Source of the DNA: Perkinsus olseni
Lineage: Eukaryota; Perkinsozoa; Perkinsida; Perkinsidae
NCBI GenBank assembly: GCA_013115135.1
Contig: JABANP010000348.1
Location: 1-55,443 of the forward strand
Direction of reading: 5' to 3'
Length of the DNA: 55,443 bases
How positions within the stretch are numbered: position 1 is the stretch's first letter; each line of letters starts with the position of its first letter. Shown here piece by piece: positions 10,695 through 21,738 of the stretch. The translations under genes and the position numbers were made by a program. The notes beneath the pieces were generated by a model. The model did no database searches. It was not told the DNA's origin and was given only the letters and a program-made list of their open reading frames with translations.

Positions 10695-12189
10695 CTGACC
10701 ATATAAACACTCAACCCGTACCACACCAATCGCAACTTTCCCCCAAGTTTCTTCCCGTTCGACACCATCACCCATTTCACAGTGTGGAATGGGTGGAATC
10801 CACACTCGTTCGCCCGTCACCAAACGCGAGTGCTGTCCGACTTACGCATAAGACCGGCAAAAATGGCATTTAGAAATCATTTCTATGCATTTCTTAGATG
10901 CAAGATAGAAAGGAATCAGCCGCAGACACTTGGCACGTCCCTATAAACACTCTTGCAGAGACGCACAGCACCGTCAAGCCGAAAAATAAGATTCTCCACG
11001 AGGCCTCGAACACGAATACACTGATTTATGCCTGTCATACCATGGATCTGCCGAATTCCTTCAAAGAGAGCGCAAACCCGCAAGAAGCTAAAACAAAGCT
11101 GATCTAGTACATGTGGTTTACGCGTTTTGCACCCGCCAAAATGTGAATTTCTGCAATGTGAAATGTGAAATGCGTTTTCGCTGGTAGTTTTATAGCGACA
11201 TGCAGGAACTCGCTGACTGATGCGTTAAACGCGATTTACACGCGGTCACTTCTAACGATAAAGTACTTGTTTCCACGAAAGGCTCTCTATGCTCTCCACG
11301 CGATATGGCCTTATTTGGAAGAAATTTCACTCAAGATCCTGCTTACATTGCGGAGAACTGGGAGTGGAAAACGATCTCCCAATCTGAAAGGAGGAGCAAC
11401 CCCTAGATTCCTCCCAGGCCATGAGGATCTTCAAACTAGCAAGATTTCCTCCCGATAAAAAGAAGGGAAGCTGATTTTCGACTCCTCCGCAGACCACTCA
11501 GTCTATAGGGCGAATATTGACGCTGACGCAGCGGCAGCATTGATCTCTCGGGGAGACCCCGTAGTCACTAAAATGTCGACCGTAAGGCCCACGGCGTGCC
11601 GGAGGAGAAGGTGTTGTGTTGGAGATGAATGAGTGGCCGTCGTGGTGGCGGGAGCTGTACTGTAAGAGGCTCTGCCCCAGGGGTATCGGGGTGATAAGGA
11701 TATAGACTGAGAGCAACAAAGAATCGAACCGTGCATCAGAATGCCAGACCGATCCACTAACCTACTGCACTAACAGTCCACACCTTACCCACCGCCACCA
11801 CTTACCTCGATTCTGATCAGGACCCAAACTGGACGCCGCTGAGGAGCAGTGATGGCGCGGATACTCATTCGACTCTGCACCAGAGGCGTTGAACCTTGCC
11901 CAACCATCGGCATCTCTCCCATCAGACGCCTCTGTGACGCCGTGACGCGCATCCGTCCTGTCACCAACACCACATGCGCCTGCCGCTGCTGCGCTGGACG
12001 AGTAAGTTGAGACTATCTCGCATAAAACAACCAAAGAGGAGTCAACTTTATCGAACTCAAAATAGCCGGAAAAAGAATAGCACAACACACCATCTTCGCT
12101 GGTAAATAGAAACAACACTGTATAAGAAAGAAGGCGTATCTAACCGTTTCACACGATCTTTCCGCACTGCCAAGAATTAGCTGCTCTCG
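10695..12189. other. Region between NAA35 and the first recognised E2 exon
   Basis: The missing 5' part of E2 should be here. Frames at 11973-11785 and 11757-11503 (minus) read like basic, Ser/Arg-rich presequence (QRRLMGEMPMVGQGSTP; YPWGRASYSTAPATTT) and are separated by a possible GT-AG intron starting GTAAGTGGTGG near 11809 and ending TTGCTCTCAG, which again contains a tRNA-like module (box B at 11719-11730). No LADIGEG-like lipoyl sequence was found in any minus frame. A reversed copy of repeat X lies at 11140-11175. Confidence 0.35.
11719..11770 (-). repeat. tRNA-like module upstream of E2
   Basis: Reverse strand has GTAGGTTAGTGG (box A-like) and CACGGTTCGATTC (box B) at tRNA-like spacing. 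The arms do not pair well. It is followed by TTGCTCTCAG, a possible splice acceptor. Confidence 0.45.
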
Positions 12190-15100
12190 TTATTCACTGT
12201 TCGCCCTTTGTCTTCTCGGCTTCCTTCTTTCACCCAGGGCCACCGTGATCAGGTTTGATGGTACTTTGAGAGACGCACTAGCGGTAGCGCTGGCTTGATC
12301 AATCGAACCTAATAACGGTCAAACAACATCCACCTCGGTATATTCATGATTTTAAGGACAAAAACGAAATCTGTGGGATTCGAACCCGGGACCTCGATCA
12401 TCAAATGACCTCACAGACAGACGCTCGAGAGATGGACTACACATACGACTGTAGATCGATCATAGACGTATCTTTTCATCCGTATCTTACCAGCTGCGAG
12501 CTGCTTCAGCACTAGGATATTGGAGAGTATGACCCTCCTCATCTGCTGTACATTCCGCCTCGTCCTCGAGTCGGCCATCGATCGCTTCCCAACTTGATCC
12601 AAGAAAAATCCTGTTCGATTCATAGACTCTATGCTATTCAACACGATCTGTTGCAGACCTGAAAATCACACAAAAATCTCAGCGGAGCGATGCAGAATAT
12701 TCCCCATAGAGAATCTCGTTCACAGTACATCAGTCAAACAAAAAATGAAAGTGAGACTCGGAGATTCCCTCGCTGGGATTCGAACCCGGGATCTCCTAAA
12801 ACTAGGAGCTGGTTGAAGTCTCATAACTGCGTCCTATCCAGCCTGACCATGTTTGTGAAAGATGCTCACGGGCGTAGTTGAGAAAACGCAAGATTGCAAG
12901 ATTTCAAGTTGATCGTCCTTCGACCCACTCACCCATATTGGTATCAGATTGGTCCTTTCCAGTCACCGCCATGGCAGTTGATTGAAGGAAATCCGCGAAG
13001 GTAAGCTCGTGAGGTAGACGATAACTGCGGGCGAGAAAATCCGAAAACGCGAATAAATCGCGCACAGTGGATCCCAGCAGCCTCCAAGGCACTCAATCAA
13101 ACACCCGCTTCAAATCTTCCGACCGCGCGCCACAAAATTCGCCAGAAACCGCTCAACCAAAAAATCTTCCACCCCCTGACCATTACCTAGATATGAGAGT
13201 CTGAATCCTCACGGCGAATCGCGAGGCGATCGACTTGGCCGCGGCCTCGGTCGGAGCACTCATCAGGCCAATGTACTGGAGGGCTAGTAACATACGGAAG
13301 GAACCTGGTCAAAGACGAGGTTGAAAGATACGTTCGAATGACACTATCACATACACGGGTCCTCATACAGTAACCGAATAGGACGGGAAATTTCCAGAGG
13401 AAACTCCACCCTCGGTTTTTGTACACAACGACAAGGCCTCGATTTTTATGCTACTTGCGCGACCACAACCGACCGGCTACACCGCTCAATCAGCCAGGCC
13501 TGTCTGTTCGTAAGCGAGTCATGCTACAACCACCTCTTCCTCAGTGAATTCCCTCCAAAAAATACGCACACTACTCGGGATCTCATCCCTCAACCAACGA
13601 TCGTCTAGCTCTATCAGTGAAGCTTCACCTGCGATACCAGAACCATGTTTCGCTTCGCGTTTTTCACCATCGTCCGGTGAAAACCGCGCAAAAAAGGGGA
13701 ATTTTTTACCCAAGGTGTAAAACGGGAGAGTAACTTCACATCTGCGGCCACAGTGGAGTTTCAACAGCAATAAGCAAAACACATTCTTCTCCACCAAGAA
13801 TGGCGCCCCGCGAAATTGGTGATTCCTGTGAAGACCGAAGCACCGGAGCGGCCCTCATCGACACTACCCTGAATGATCTCCATCCTAGCTTGCAACAAAG
13901 CCATGTCGTTGGTGGGCTCCGGGGGTGGTAGTTGGCGATTCTTCCGCTCACTTCGTCGAACGTGGCGAGGTTTGGAGGCAAGATCCAGTGCAGACGCCAT
14001 CTCGCGGAGGGCGTATAGCTGAGAGGGAAAAGAACAATGGAGATGGTGTCTCGGTCGACCAAAAGACCCAAGGGTTAGTATAATCGATAAAGATCCACGA
14101 CGAGGTTGACCTAATCGATCAAGATACTCAATAAAGTTGACCTTATCGATCAAGATACCACCAACCTCTAATCCTCTTCCCCTCCTCATTACCCTAACGC
14201 CAATGAGGTAATCTTCGAACCACAAGAGCATCGGCATCTCCTCGCTGTCCGCCAATCCGAGCTCGAAAGTGAGCTGCATCTCGATCTGCATCAGACTGAT
14301 AGCCTGGTCCGTAACCCACGTCCAAGTAGACTTGTTGTAAGGCAATCGTTTGCCGTAGTTGATCTCGAGCATCTCATCCATTCCGAAAGCCTGATCAAGA
14401 ACCAATACCACACTTTCACCTACTCACATGAACCCCGCATCACTTGACTTTGCATGATGTTGTACTCGGGGATGAGCTTAGGAATCGCACGGTGCTGCCT
14501 CGATCGACTCTTGAGGAGAGTCCTGGCGCGCAGTTGAGTGATCCGGACGCAATTGGACAGCACCCCAGCGGAGAACTCTTTATGTGCAGACCAGACATCA
14601 CCTCGGTACGCCCATAGACTGGAGGGAATCCTGAGAACTTGAATGATGCAAGCATGGAAAAAATGACATTTTTCCCAAAGCACGGCATTGGTATAATACC
14701 ACAACACCCCCCGTTTCGCGCCCAAGCGAGGCTGATTCCTTCTGAGAGCGCGATTCCGTCACAGACAATGGAGTCCCGAGAGAATCCGAACCGCGGGAGG
14801 ATGACAATACCTTTTTCACTGCTCTCAACCAATATCATCATCCTACAAAAAGTTCACACGCGATACGACGTTATCATCACTACTCATCCGCCATCACAAG
14901 AAGATTGGCAAAACGACTCGATCCCGACCCAACCTCCCTCGCATCATGCACGCTCCAACCTAAGATTCCCCAATGCCCACCTTTGACAAGTGCCTCCATA
15001 TCGATGGTGTCCATGAGACGCAAGCTGGTGATGGCCCGGGCGATGGGTTGCTCAGCTGCGCTGCCGTGACGAAGATCTTCCAAAAGAAGTGCTCCAAGTT

Positions 15101-16011
15101 ATCGAGACTGTTGACCCTCGATAGGCCCCTCAAAGGCGTAACCGACATCCGTCAACAACGAGTCCATACTCGAATACGCATCCTCGCGACTCAACGAGGG
15201 CACTTGGCGCGGCGGTCCTGACAACAACCAATTCCCAACAACGCACACTACACGAACCCGCACAAGTTCTATCCTCACCTGGGGGCATATCATTATTATT
15301 GATACTAGCATCGAACAGCCTATCAAGCTGCTTCCTTCTGTCCTCGTCTTCTGCCAGTACCGCATCCCGGCCCGCCATCTGCAAGGCGTCCAGTACTTCA
15401 CTCACGGTCGCCATAGTGCATCCCTCGCCCTTGCTGGTCTGCACGCTCTCCAATATCTTCTCGAGCGCTTCAAAAGCCGCTATCCTCCCGCCCAGACAGT
15501 CGGCCACCGCAGGGAGCTTCTTCTGATCAAGGGCGGCTCCGAGCAAAGCCAGCGGGGCGTCCTCATCGGCGACAACCTCAGATTCAAGCATGATGTCCCG
15601 GGCCAGCCACGAGCATCTCAGCGCTAAGTTAAGGAAATACTTCAACCCTTCATGATGGACCGAACCAAGATCATGGCAAAGCAGGCACGACCAAACCGTC
15701 TGGAGGGTCGTGTTACCGTTAAAATAGAGGTACACCATAGCAATCATCCCATCGGCAACATACTTAGCATCATCATCGCTCAACTCGCCGCTTTCCGCCA
15801 TAACAGTCTTCACGTCGGGCGTCTGGTGCAGGCCAACGTCCATCTTGGGCTGCATCAACTCGATCGCGCTCATGGCCTCAAAGGGACTGTAGTCGTCGCC
15901 ATGCACTAGCTGGCCCAACTTCATAGAAGAGCAAGCGTTGGTGAGCGTGTCCGTGATGTCGGTCCAATCGCCATCGTTGTGCTGAGTATAAGCGACAGTG
16001 GCTGCTGGCAT
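12190..16011 (-). CDS. NAA35: NatC N-alpha-acetyltransferase auxiliary subunit (NAA35/Mak10)
   Basis: Anchors the NatC complex, which acetylates N-terminal Met before hydrophobic residues, to the ribosome. Exon 1 (16011-15279) has the family signature WTDITDTLTNACSSMKLGQL and FEAMSAIELMQPKMDVGLH. Further exons in phase: 15217-14981, one ending at 14444, 14390-14166, 14018-13868, 13304-13187, 13024-12933, 12658-12491 and 12293-12190. Later landmarks are LSREDAYSSMDSLL, SRSRQHRAIPKLIPEY, IEMQLTFELGLADSEEMPML and QGSFRMLLALQYIGLM. Exon 2 has an in-frame TAA at 15101-15099 unless a 39-nt GT-AG intron (15115-15077) is removed; that joins GPIE to DLRHGS. The exon between 14980 and 14620 is not fully resolved: an additional small exon is needed to keep phase. 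Introns hold the 15-bp motif and tRNA-like modules. Confidence 0.9.
12372..12420 (-). repeat. tRNA-like module in NAA35 intron 12490-12294
   Basis: Reverse strand has TCCCGGGTTCGAATCCCAC, a clean T-arm, preceded by GAGGTCATTTGATGATCGAG. No acceptor-stem pairing. Confidence 0.5.
12770..12850 (-). repeat. tRNA-like module in NAA35 intron 12932-12659
   Basis: Reverse strand runs from GGTCAGGCTGGATAGGACGC (box A-like) to TCCCGGGTTCGAATCCCAG (box B) over about 80 nt, tRNA spacing. The 7-bp acceptor stem is not formed, so it is SINE-like. Confidence 0.55.
13125..13139 (+). repeat. Intron motif, antisense copy in NAA35 intron 13186-13025
   Basis: GCGCGCCACAAAATT, one change from the consensus, with the usual GACC in front. 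Confidence 0.7.
13803..13816 (+). repeat. Diverged intron motif in NAA35 intron 13867-13305
   Basis: GCGCCCCGCGAAAT, a weaker match. The same 563-nt intron has GGTGTAAAACGGGAG at about 13709, resembling the flank of the copy at 5594. Confidence 0.4.
14060..14160. repeat. Short tandem repeat in NAA35 intron 14165-14019
   Basis: Two to three diverged copies of a unit of about 30 bp containing TTGACCTTATCGATCAAGAT and TTGACCTAATCGATCAAGAT. Confidence 0.6.
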
Positions 16012-16420
16012 TGGGGAAGGTGTGATAAATAGAAACTGCTCCCGAATACCAATTTTTCCGCGCTTCTACGGACCCCTTCCTGATTTCTGAGAAATCCCCG
16101 CGTCGACCTAAGATTCACGCAGCTCCACCAGTTCATCTAGCTGTCTCGTCTCGCCGCTCCCGAAAGCCACCTGTTTTCGAGCCAGAACGAATCCAGTGCC
16201 CATCCCGTCGTTGAGAGCATTTGGATTCTTCCCTCTATAACACCCACCACCTGCCTCAAGACTCAGTAGTGACGTGTATCCGCCTCAAAGAAGCCGCACG
16301 ACGTAGCAGTAAGTCTCCCGCACGGATTGTAAAAAGCGCGCGCCCGAAAGATACCCCGCGTGTCACCCATGCGTCACGCAGACGAGCTCGTTCACTGTCC
16401 ACTCACTGTCGATCGTGAAT
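16012..16420. promoter_or_regulatory. Divergent intergenic region between NAA35 and the DMT transporter
   Basis: The two genes are transcribed away from each other, so both promoters should lie in these 409 bases. No TATA-like box or other known element is clear. Confidence 0.45.
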
Positions 16421-17503
16421 ATGACGGTGTCTAAGACGGAAGGCAAAGAGTCTGGCGAGAATCTTAGCTCGACCAGTGCAAGATTCGTGCGCTTCATCGA
16501 GAACATCAACTTTTGGCCGTTAATTACTATTTTTGTGGGCTCGGCTATTCTCCAAAATCTATGCTTGGACCAGATCCGCAACAACGGTGGTGGTGGTAAA
16601 GATACTGTCCATCTTCTCACCTTCGCCGCCAACGCCTTGGGTAACCTTCTAGTCGGCTTCCTGCCGGCCCGAAAGCCCTGGTTCAAGTGTCACTGGCGTC
16701 GAGCTCTAATTCCGTCAGCAGTGGACCTCGTCTCGCAAGTGCTCATCCAGTTCGGCGTTGTTCTAGCCGGCGCGCAAATCTTCACAATCCTGTACAACTC
16801 CTGCATTGTGTGGACGGTCGTCTTGGCCTTCGTTTTCCTCAAGACCCGCTTTTCGTGGTGGCAACTTGCCGCCATCACTGTGGTCATCGTCGGCGTTGGC
16901 ATGAAGTCCTTCGTGAACACAGCCTCTGGCTCCAACTCCCTGATACTCGGCACCATTCTCATCCTCTGTGGTTGCTTTATGCATTCTCTTACTAACATCA
17001 TAAATGAATACTACATCAAAAGATACGATTTCCCGCCAACACGCTTGGCCGGTTTCACTGGTCTTTACTCGATCATAGCATACGCCGTTTATTTTATCGC
17101 GTGGTCTTCCTGGCGTATCCGAGAGCAAATAGTGGACGAAATCCACTCGAAAGATTCCACCGTCTCCTGGGTTGCACTTTGGTACTTTCTATTCACGTTG
17201 GCCAACTTCCTTCACGCCGCTGGTTTCTTCCTTCTGCTCGGTCGCATCGGAAACGTCGGCACTGCGATCACTAAAGGGCTCAAAACTGGCACATATGTTT
17301 TTATATCGCATGCCATCTACTGCTCGTCCAACGACAAGTACTGCGTTTTCCCTCTGGACCGTTGGCAGCGCACGTTAACCCTATTGTCCGCTATTCTCTC
17401 GATCGCGGGCGTTATCGCCTATGGTTATTCAACGAAAAAGTACAACCAAGCAAAGGCCAAGAAAGAGAAGTCCAAGATCGTCGCCGATGGCCAGGGTGTG
17501 TAG
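16421..17503 (+). CDS. Drug/metabolite transporter superfamily protein (SLC35/EamA-like)
   Basis: A 360-residue multi-pass membrane protein with about ten hydrophobic segments, the usual DMT size. It has the DMT pattern of a helix ending GAQIFTILYNSCIVWTVVLA followed by FVFLKTRFSWWQLAAITVVI, which corresponds to the paired helices 4-5 of EamA/SLC35 proteins. Family members carry nucleotide sugars or small metabolites across Golgi, ER or plastid membranes; the substrate cannot be read from the sequence. ATG at 16421 is chosen over an upstream GTG at 16415. The C-terminus is Lys-rich (KKYNQAKAKKEKSK), a common ER/Golgi sorting feature. The gene has no introns, in contrast to NAA35 next to it. 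Confidence 0.8.
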   Translation: MTVSKTEGKESGENLSSTSARFVRFIENINFWPLITIFVGSAILQNLCLDQIRNNGGGGKDTVHLLTFAANALGNLLVGFLPARKPWFKCHWRRALIPSAVDLVSQVLIQFGVVLAGAQIFTILYNSCIVWTVVLAFVFLKTRFSWWQLAAITVVIVGVGMKSFVNTASGSNSLILGTILILCGCFMHSLTNIINEYYIKRYDFPPTRLAGFTGLYSIIAYAVYFIAWSSWRIREQIVDEIHSKDSTVSWVALWYFLFTLANFLHAAGFFLLLGRIGNVGTAITKGLKTGTYVFISHAIYCSSNDKYCVFPLDRWQRTLTLLSAILSIAGVIAYGYSTKKYNQAKAKKEKSKIVADGQGV

Positions 17504-18960
17504 CTTGCGATAATTTACTAAAGAGGGGAGATCGCCCCGCCGCAGCGTCCATCGCTTTCTTGATTGTTATCACCTGGTTTCCCTCAACGTTGGGAGTTTC
17601 AGTAGAGTATATTTTATATCAACCGGTTATCCTTACGTTTCCATTCGTCGCTTTGGGGAAGTTGATGAGAAAATTGTCTTTTTTTTCAAGGGAAGCCTCT
17701 TGCGTTATGTTTCAACGCTAATCTCACGGATCTCGTGCTGTTGCTTGTTGCACCACTCGAGCTCAGGAAACATATCGCAAGAAGAAGAAATATCGGAAGA
17801 AATTACTCAGTAGAAATTATGCTTCGGCAAGTGAATGGGAATGGTTGCTAGTTTTATCGACGAACATTCGCTGTCGTATCATCGGAGCGCTCCGGGAGTG
17901 AATTTTACGCCCCACTGAGCACGTCAGCGAGAATCATAGTGAGCCGGAAGCGGCGTTGGGCTATGAACACATACACGTCAAGTTCGACTGGTTCAAACTG
18001 TTTTCGGCTTCTCACCGCAGGAAAAATCTTTAGCTTTACGCTAGGGCCATGAAGGTTGCTAGTTAGAGTGTCCAAAGGCGCAGGGAGTCTTAGGTTGACC
18101 AGAGTATATCGCAATTTTCACAGTTTGGCCCGATCGATCGCCATCGACAACACTTAAAGTCCCTTATTTTATCGAGTTTTCGACAAAACGCTCCGCAGTT
18201 TCACAAAAAGCTCGGAACTAGCGTCTTTAATAACGGGGCTAAAAACGAAAAACGGAGGGTTCGAGTGGTTGAGTACTTTCTTCGCCTGATTCGAAAAATC
18301 CACGAGCTGGAACCTTTTGTGTCCTTGCAAACTCGTTAAAACATGCATGAGGGAAAAGCAGAAAAATCGACGTTTGAATGGATTTCAAAAATCGTAATTT
18401 GCAGTTTTCACCCGAGTAGCCCCGTCAAGTACTCGGGTTCAGGAGACTTCGGCTTCTGATTTGCAGTTCAAGCTGCGTGGGTGAATGATACTGTCGTTGT
18501 GTGCGCTGTCCCCATCGGCTAACACGCGATAAATTACCATAAAATACATACCATAACTTCATCAATTCTAAAGAAATATCCTCATGCGACTAGACTGTGC
18601 GGTAAGTGATTTTTGTGTCTGCTGAATACAGAATTACGAAGATCTGTGTAGGTCTAGTATCTCTAGCTCCGACAATCTTTAACCACACGCAAGTGCCAGT
18701 ACACTAACAGATCGTAACTTACGATCTCGTAAGTGCGTACAGGAGAACCATGAAAAAAACTTAAACCAGGTTGACTAGTTTTTCTCACGTGATAAAAGAT
18801 ACGCCCTGGCATCGTTATCGCGAGATCTGCGTATTTTTCTAGCTATTCCCGTCCGAATCTTGCGCAGCGACTCTCACATCGGTCCGGACGCTTTGTGTTC
18901 AGTGGATACTATTGACCCCATTTTTTACCCCTAATTTTTTCATTTCTTTTTTCCATTCGA
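17504..18960. other. Intergenic, no gene seen
   Basis: About 1.45 kb. The largest frames are short and unlike proteins. A T8 run at 17681-17688 and a palindrome ACTTACGA/TCGTAAGT around 18717-18734 (2-base spacer) are the only marks. Holds the 3' UTR of the transporter and the leader of the RRM gene. Confidence 0.4.
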
Positions 18961-19794
18961 ATGTCCGCCGCAACAACTGTAGCCTCACACACGGATGGGT
19001 ATACCGTGAAAAATACTTTTCTTGATTTCACCCCGCGGTACGCCCGTCCAAGGAGCGTCTCCTCGCCCCAGTGGTGCTCCGTTACGCCGACTACCACCAC
19101 GCTAGTATCAAATTTAACTGCCACTTCCAGCGACTACTATAAACCCGGTACGGCTTCTAATAACAACAACGACGATCCCCTCAGCCCCGTCATCGAGGCC
19201 TCTTGTGGTAGCACTTGTTCAACCAACCGTGATGGCGAGGTCAGCAGCGTCGATCGTTGTGATGATGATGGTTTGGTCCCGGGAACAACTACCGTCACTC
19301 TCCGGGATTTGCCACCGAGTTTCTCTGCTGACACTCTCGCCAACTTGCTCACGGACTTCCGCGGTCGGTTCGATTTTTATTATGTCCCTCTAACTTTTCG
19401 CACTCGCACAAGCATCGGCTATGCTTTTGTCAATTTTGGTACTCCCGAGGACGCCCTGGCATTCTACGACCGTTTTAATGGTGCACGAATCAGCTCTGAT
19501 GATGATGAAGCCGCCAAGCCCATGGTAGTCACCACTGCCCATGCTCAAGGCTTGGATGCTCAGATCGCCCTCCTCCGCAACAGTCCAGTGAACAGCGGCG
19601 ATTCACCGGCGTTCAAACCACGTATGTTCGAGCTCGGTACTGGCAGACCACTGGAGTTCCCTCATGCCGAGTTCGTGCCGAAGAAGGGGCATTCTCATCG
19701 CTCACGACATCGCCAGCGAAGGGCACATCCCTCAGCGGTTATTCGTGAACGCCAATTTTTTGGTTATTCGTCGTCTTTCAGTCATGTCCATTGA
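18961..19794 (+). CDS. Mei2-type RNA-recognition motif protein (RRM_2)
   Basis: A 277-residue intronless gene. Residues 110-210 form the Mei2 C-terminal type RRM: RNP2-like VTLRDLP at 113-119, DFRGRFDFYYVPL at 132-144, RNP1-like IGYAFVNF at 152-159, then DALAFYDRFNG and the conserved tail AHAQGLDAQIALLRNSPV. Such proteins bind RNA and control meiosis in fission yeast and development in plants; in alveolates the family is expanded and mostly uncharacterised. The first 105 residues are low-complexity (Thr, Ser, Asn, Asp). The last 35 are basic with His and Arg and could help RNA binding. ATG at 18961 follows a T-rich leader. Confidence 0.88.
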   Translation: MSAATTVASHTDGYTVKNTFLDFTPRYARPRSVSSPQWCSVTPTTTTLVSNLTATSSDYYKPGTASNNNNDDPLSPVIEASCGSTCSTNRDGEVSSVDRCDDDGLVPGTTTVTLRDLPPSFSADTLANLLTDFRGRFDFYYVPLTFRTRTSIGYAFVNFGTPEDALAFYDRFNGARISSDDDEAAKPMVVTTAHAQGLDAQIALLRNSPVNSGDSPAFKPRMFELGTGRPLEFPHAEFVPKKGHSHRSRHRQRRAHPSAVIRERQFFGYSSSFSHVH

Positions 19795-20260
19795 AATTTT
19801 ACTGACCTGTTTTGTATCATCATCATAATCGTCATCATCCTTTTGTCGTCAAGACGTTCGCACTGCTCAGGGAAGAGTACAAGCCTCTGCGACCATTCCC
19901 TAGACGTTACCGCAGGCGCCGTACTACCCTACCCAATTTTTCTGAACTTTCACCACCGTCGAAGGATGTCAGTATTAGAACATCATTTGCTTACTCATCA
20001 TTGTAGTCTATTACCACACAGAATGACCTACATAAACAACTTCGTGACCAACCACTGTGTTTTGCGTTCACTGGGAGAGTCTTCGCCAGGGGAAAAATTA
20101 CGAACGCTAATCTTCACATGAAGAGATACACATCGTCAAAAGCTAGTGTAGTGCACAGCCGTCGTCGCCGTTACGAAAGAGGGACGTAAGCTCCTTAGGT
20201 TTTTCGGCCGAATTGTCGAAGATGTCCTACATTATATACCTCAGTGTGTTTCCCTACTGT

Positions 20261-20460
20261 GTGTGAGTTTGTAGTCCAACGTCGGTTCCGGCTTGGTTAG
20301 ACCCTCGCCAGTGTATCCCTATTTTCACAAACCTTGTCCTGCCTCGCTTTCGAGCGCTGCATTTCCGGCTTGTCTGGAGTAACCAGTAACCCCTCTCGAA
20401 TGGATATATGTCGGTGCTAGTCTGACCGAGGCGATATTCGGCGTTGGACTGACGAACGCA
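20261..20460. mobile_element. Repeat R inverted pair (small DNA element?)
   Basis: Left end (+) has TAGTCCAACGTCGGTTCCGG then TTGGTTAGACC. Right end (-) reads CAGTCCAACGCCGAATATCG then GGTCAGACTAGCACCG. The inverted ends about 200 bp apart look like terminal inverted repeats of a MITE-like element. No target-site duplication was identified. Confidence 0.5.
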
Positions 20461-21336
20461 AAGATCTGATTCAACCCCATAGAAAAGCATGCACATCATC
20501 AATGCTTGTTTTGTCATGTTTGGATGTTCTCATTCTAGTAGCCAAAGTACAGACTGTGAGGTCTACTTCGCTGACCACTGTGATATGGTCCTTAGCCCGA
20601 TCTTGTTGGGGTACATAAGGAGACAGCTGAACCAAGATGGTAAACAACAACACTCGGGAGGCCTCCTTCGCTCACCGCCTTCATCGCTTCCTTTATGTGG
20701 GCGACGCCCCTCGCCACAGCATCGTTATGAACCACGAGAAGTCGGCTGCTTTTCAGTGCCTGCGGATCATCATCGTCGTCACTCGCCTCTTGGATGAGTT
20801 AACCCTCGCCTGAGGCATCGCTTGATTCACCGGTTTAACGAGGAAGGTCGCATCAGCAGCGCCCTCGGCTCGATGGAGGGCGTCCTGAACCAACACTGTG
20901 AGTGTTGCTGTGAAAGAGTCGTCGGTCAACCTGTATATCGCTATTAGCATTTTCCATAGCATTGCCCTGGCCCCAGCATCGTAACGCGTTACCAACACCC
21001 GACTCCTTCAAGGGTAGCAGATCCCCAGGCAGGTCGGCAAAGTGGCGCAAATACTCATGTAAAACCATGAGGCTTCTGAGGGGTGCCGACGTGGAATTAA
21101 ACGAGAAAGGGAGGGATAGACTTCGGAAGAGGCTTTTTGAATGGACCGGTGATTGGACGAACTGTCAGCTTTACCAGCAACACCCCCGATGTTCTGCAGA
21201 TTCTGCCGGGAGGAAAGAACATTCCCCAGTTGACGATGACCTCGCTCTGAGAGCAACGTTCTTTGGCTTGATGAACAGAGCCTATTTAACAGGTTGAAGT
21301 AATCCCCCTCAGAAAGGTACGTCGGTGGTGCTACTC

Positions 21337-21437
21337 TAACTAAGCCCGACTGTCGTAGGCTTTGGACTTTGAACTCACACACACACGATGGGATGTGCGT
21401 GTGAGTTTACAGTCCAACGTTCCGGCTTAGTTAGACT
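21337..21437. repeat. Repeat R, two copies back to back
   Basis: A minus copy (21337-21385) and a plus copy (21393-21437) point away from each other with only a few bases between (GATGGGATG). This is the reverse of the 20261-20460 arrangement and might mark the junction of two adjacent elements. Confidence 0.55.
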
Positions 21438-21738
21438 CGAAGCCGATGTGCTCAGTTGGGGACTTTCTGTAGCGTTGACATGCCGTGCAATCAGGCAGAT
21501 TGTCAAGAAGCTCTTTATCGACATCACACATGGGCTGAGTGATACCGATGGATCTGCTCTCTCTCAGCTCGACGTCAACGATCGTCTAGCGTCATCAGCC
21601 CTTCCACAAATTCTCATCGTTACGAACCTTCTATGAACTCAACAGACTTACATCGTGAAAATTGAGTGACAGAAAATGAAAACTCCGACCCTTACGGACG
21701 GGAGGTGTAAAAGAAATCTAGATGGAGTGTCGAACGAA

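Larger units (their letters stand above)
19795..21738. other. Repeat-bearing spacer between the RRM and CRT-like genes
   Basis: Nearly 2 kb with no gene recognised. Short frames here begin in repeat R. Two R arrangements are present, at 20261-20460 and 21337-21437. Confidence 0.4.

Noticed and set aside
10740..10823. Frame with IPHCEMGDGVEREETW as the missing first half of lipoyl domain 1.
   Set aside because: Distances between the Pro, the G-D-G and the Trp do not fit the lipoyl fold, and the sequence otherwise differs.
12770..12850. A functional tRNA gene on the minus strand.
   Set aside because: Boxes A and B are present but the acceptor stem does not pair and it lies inside an intron; treated as tRNA-like.
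5594..13139. The 15-bp intron word as a splicing branch-point signal.
   Set aside because: It occurs in both orientations, at varying distance from the acceptor, and is missing from many introns.
15299..15909. Plus-strand frames opposite NAA35.
   Set aside because: Shadow frames; NAA35 on the other strand has clear family motifs.
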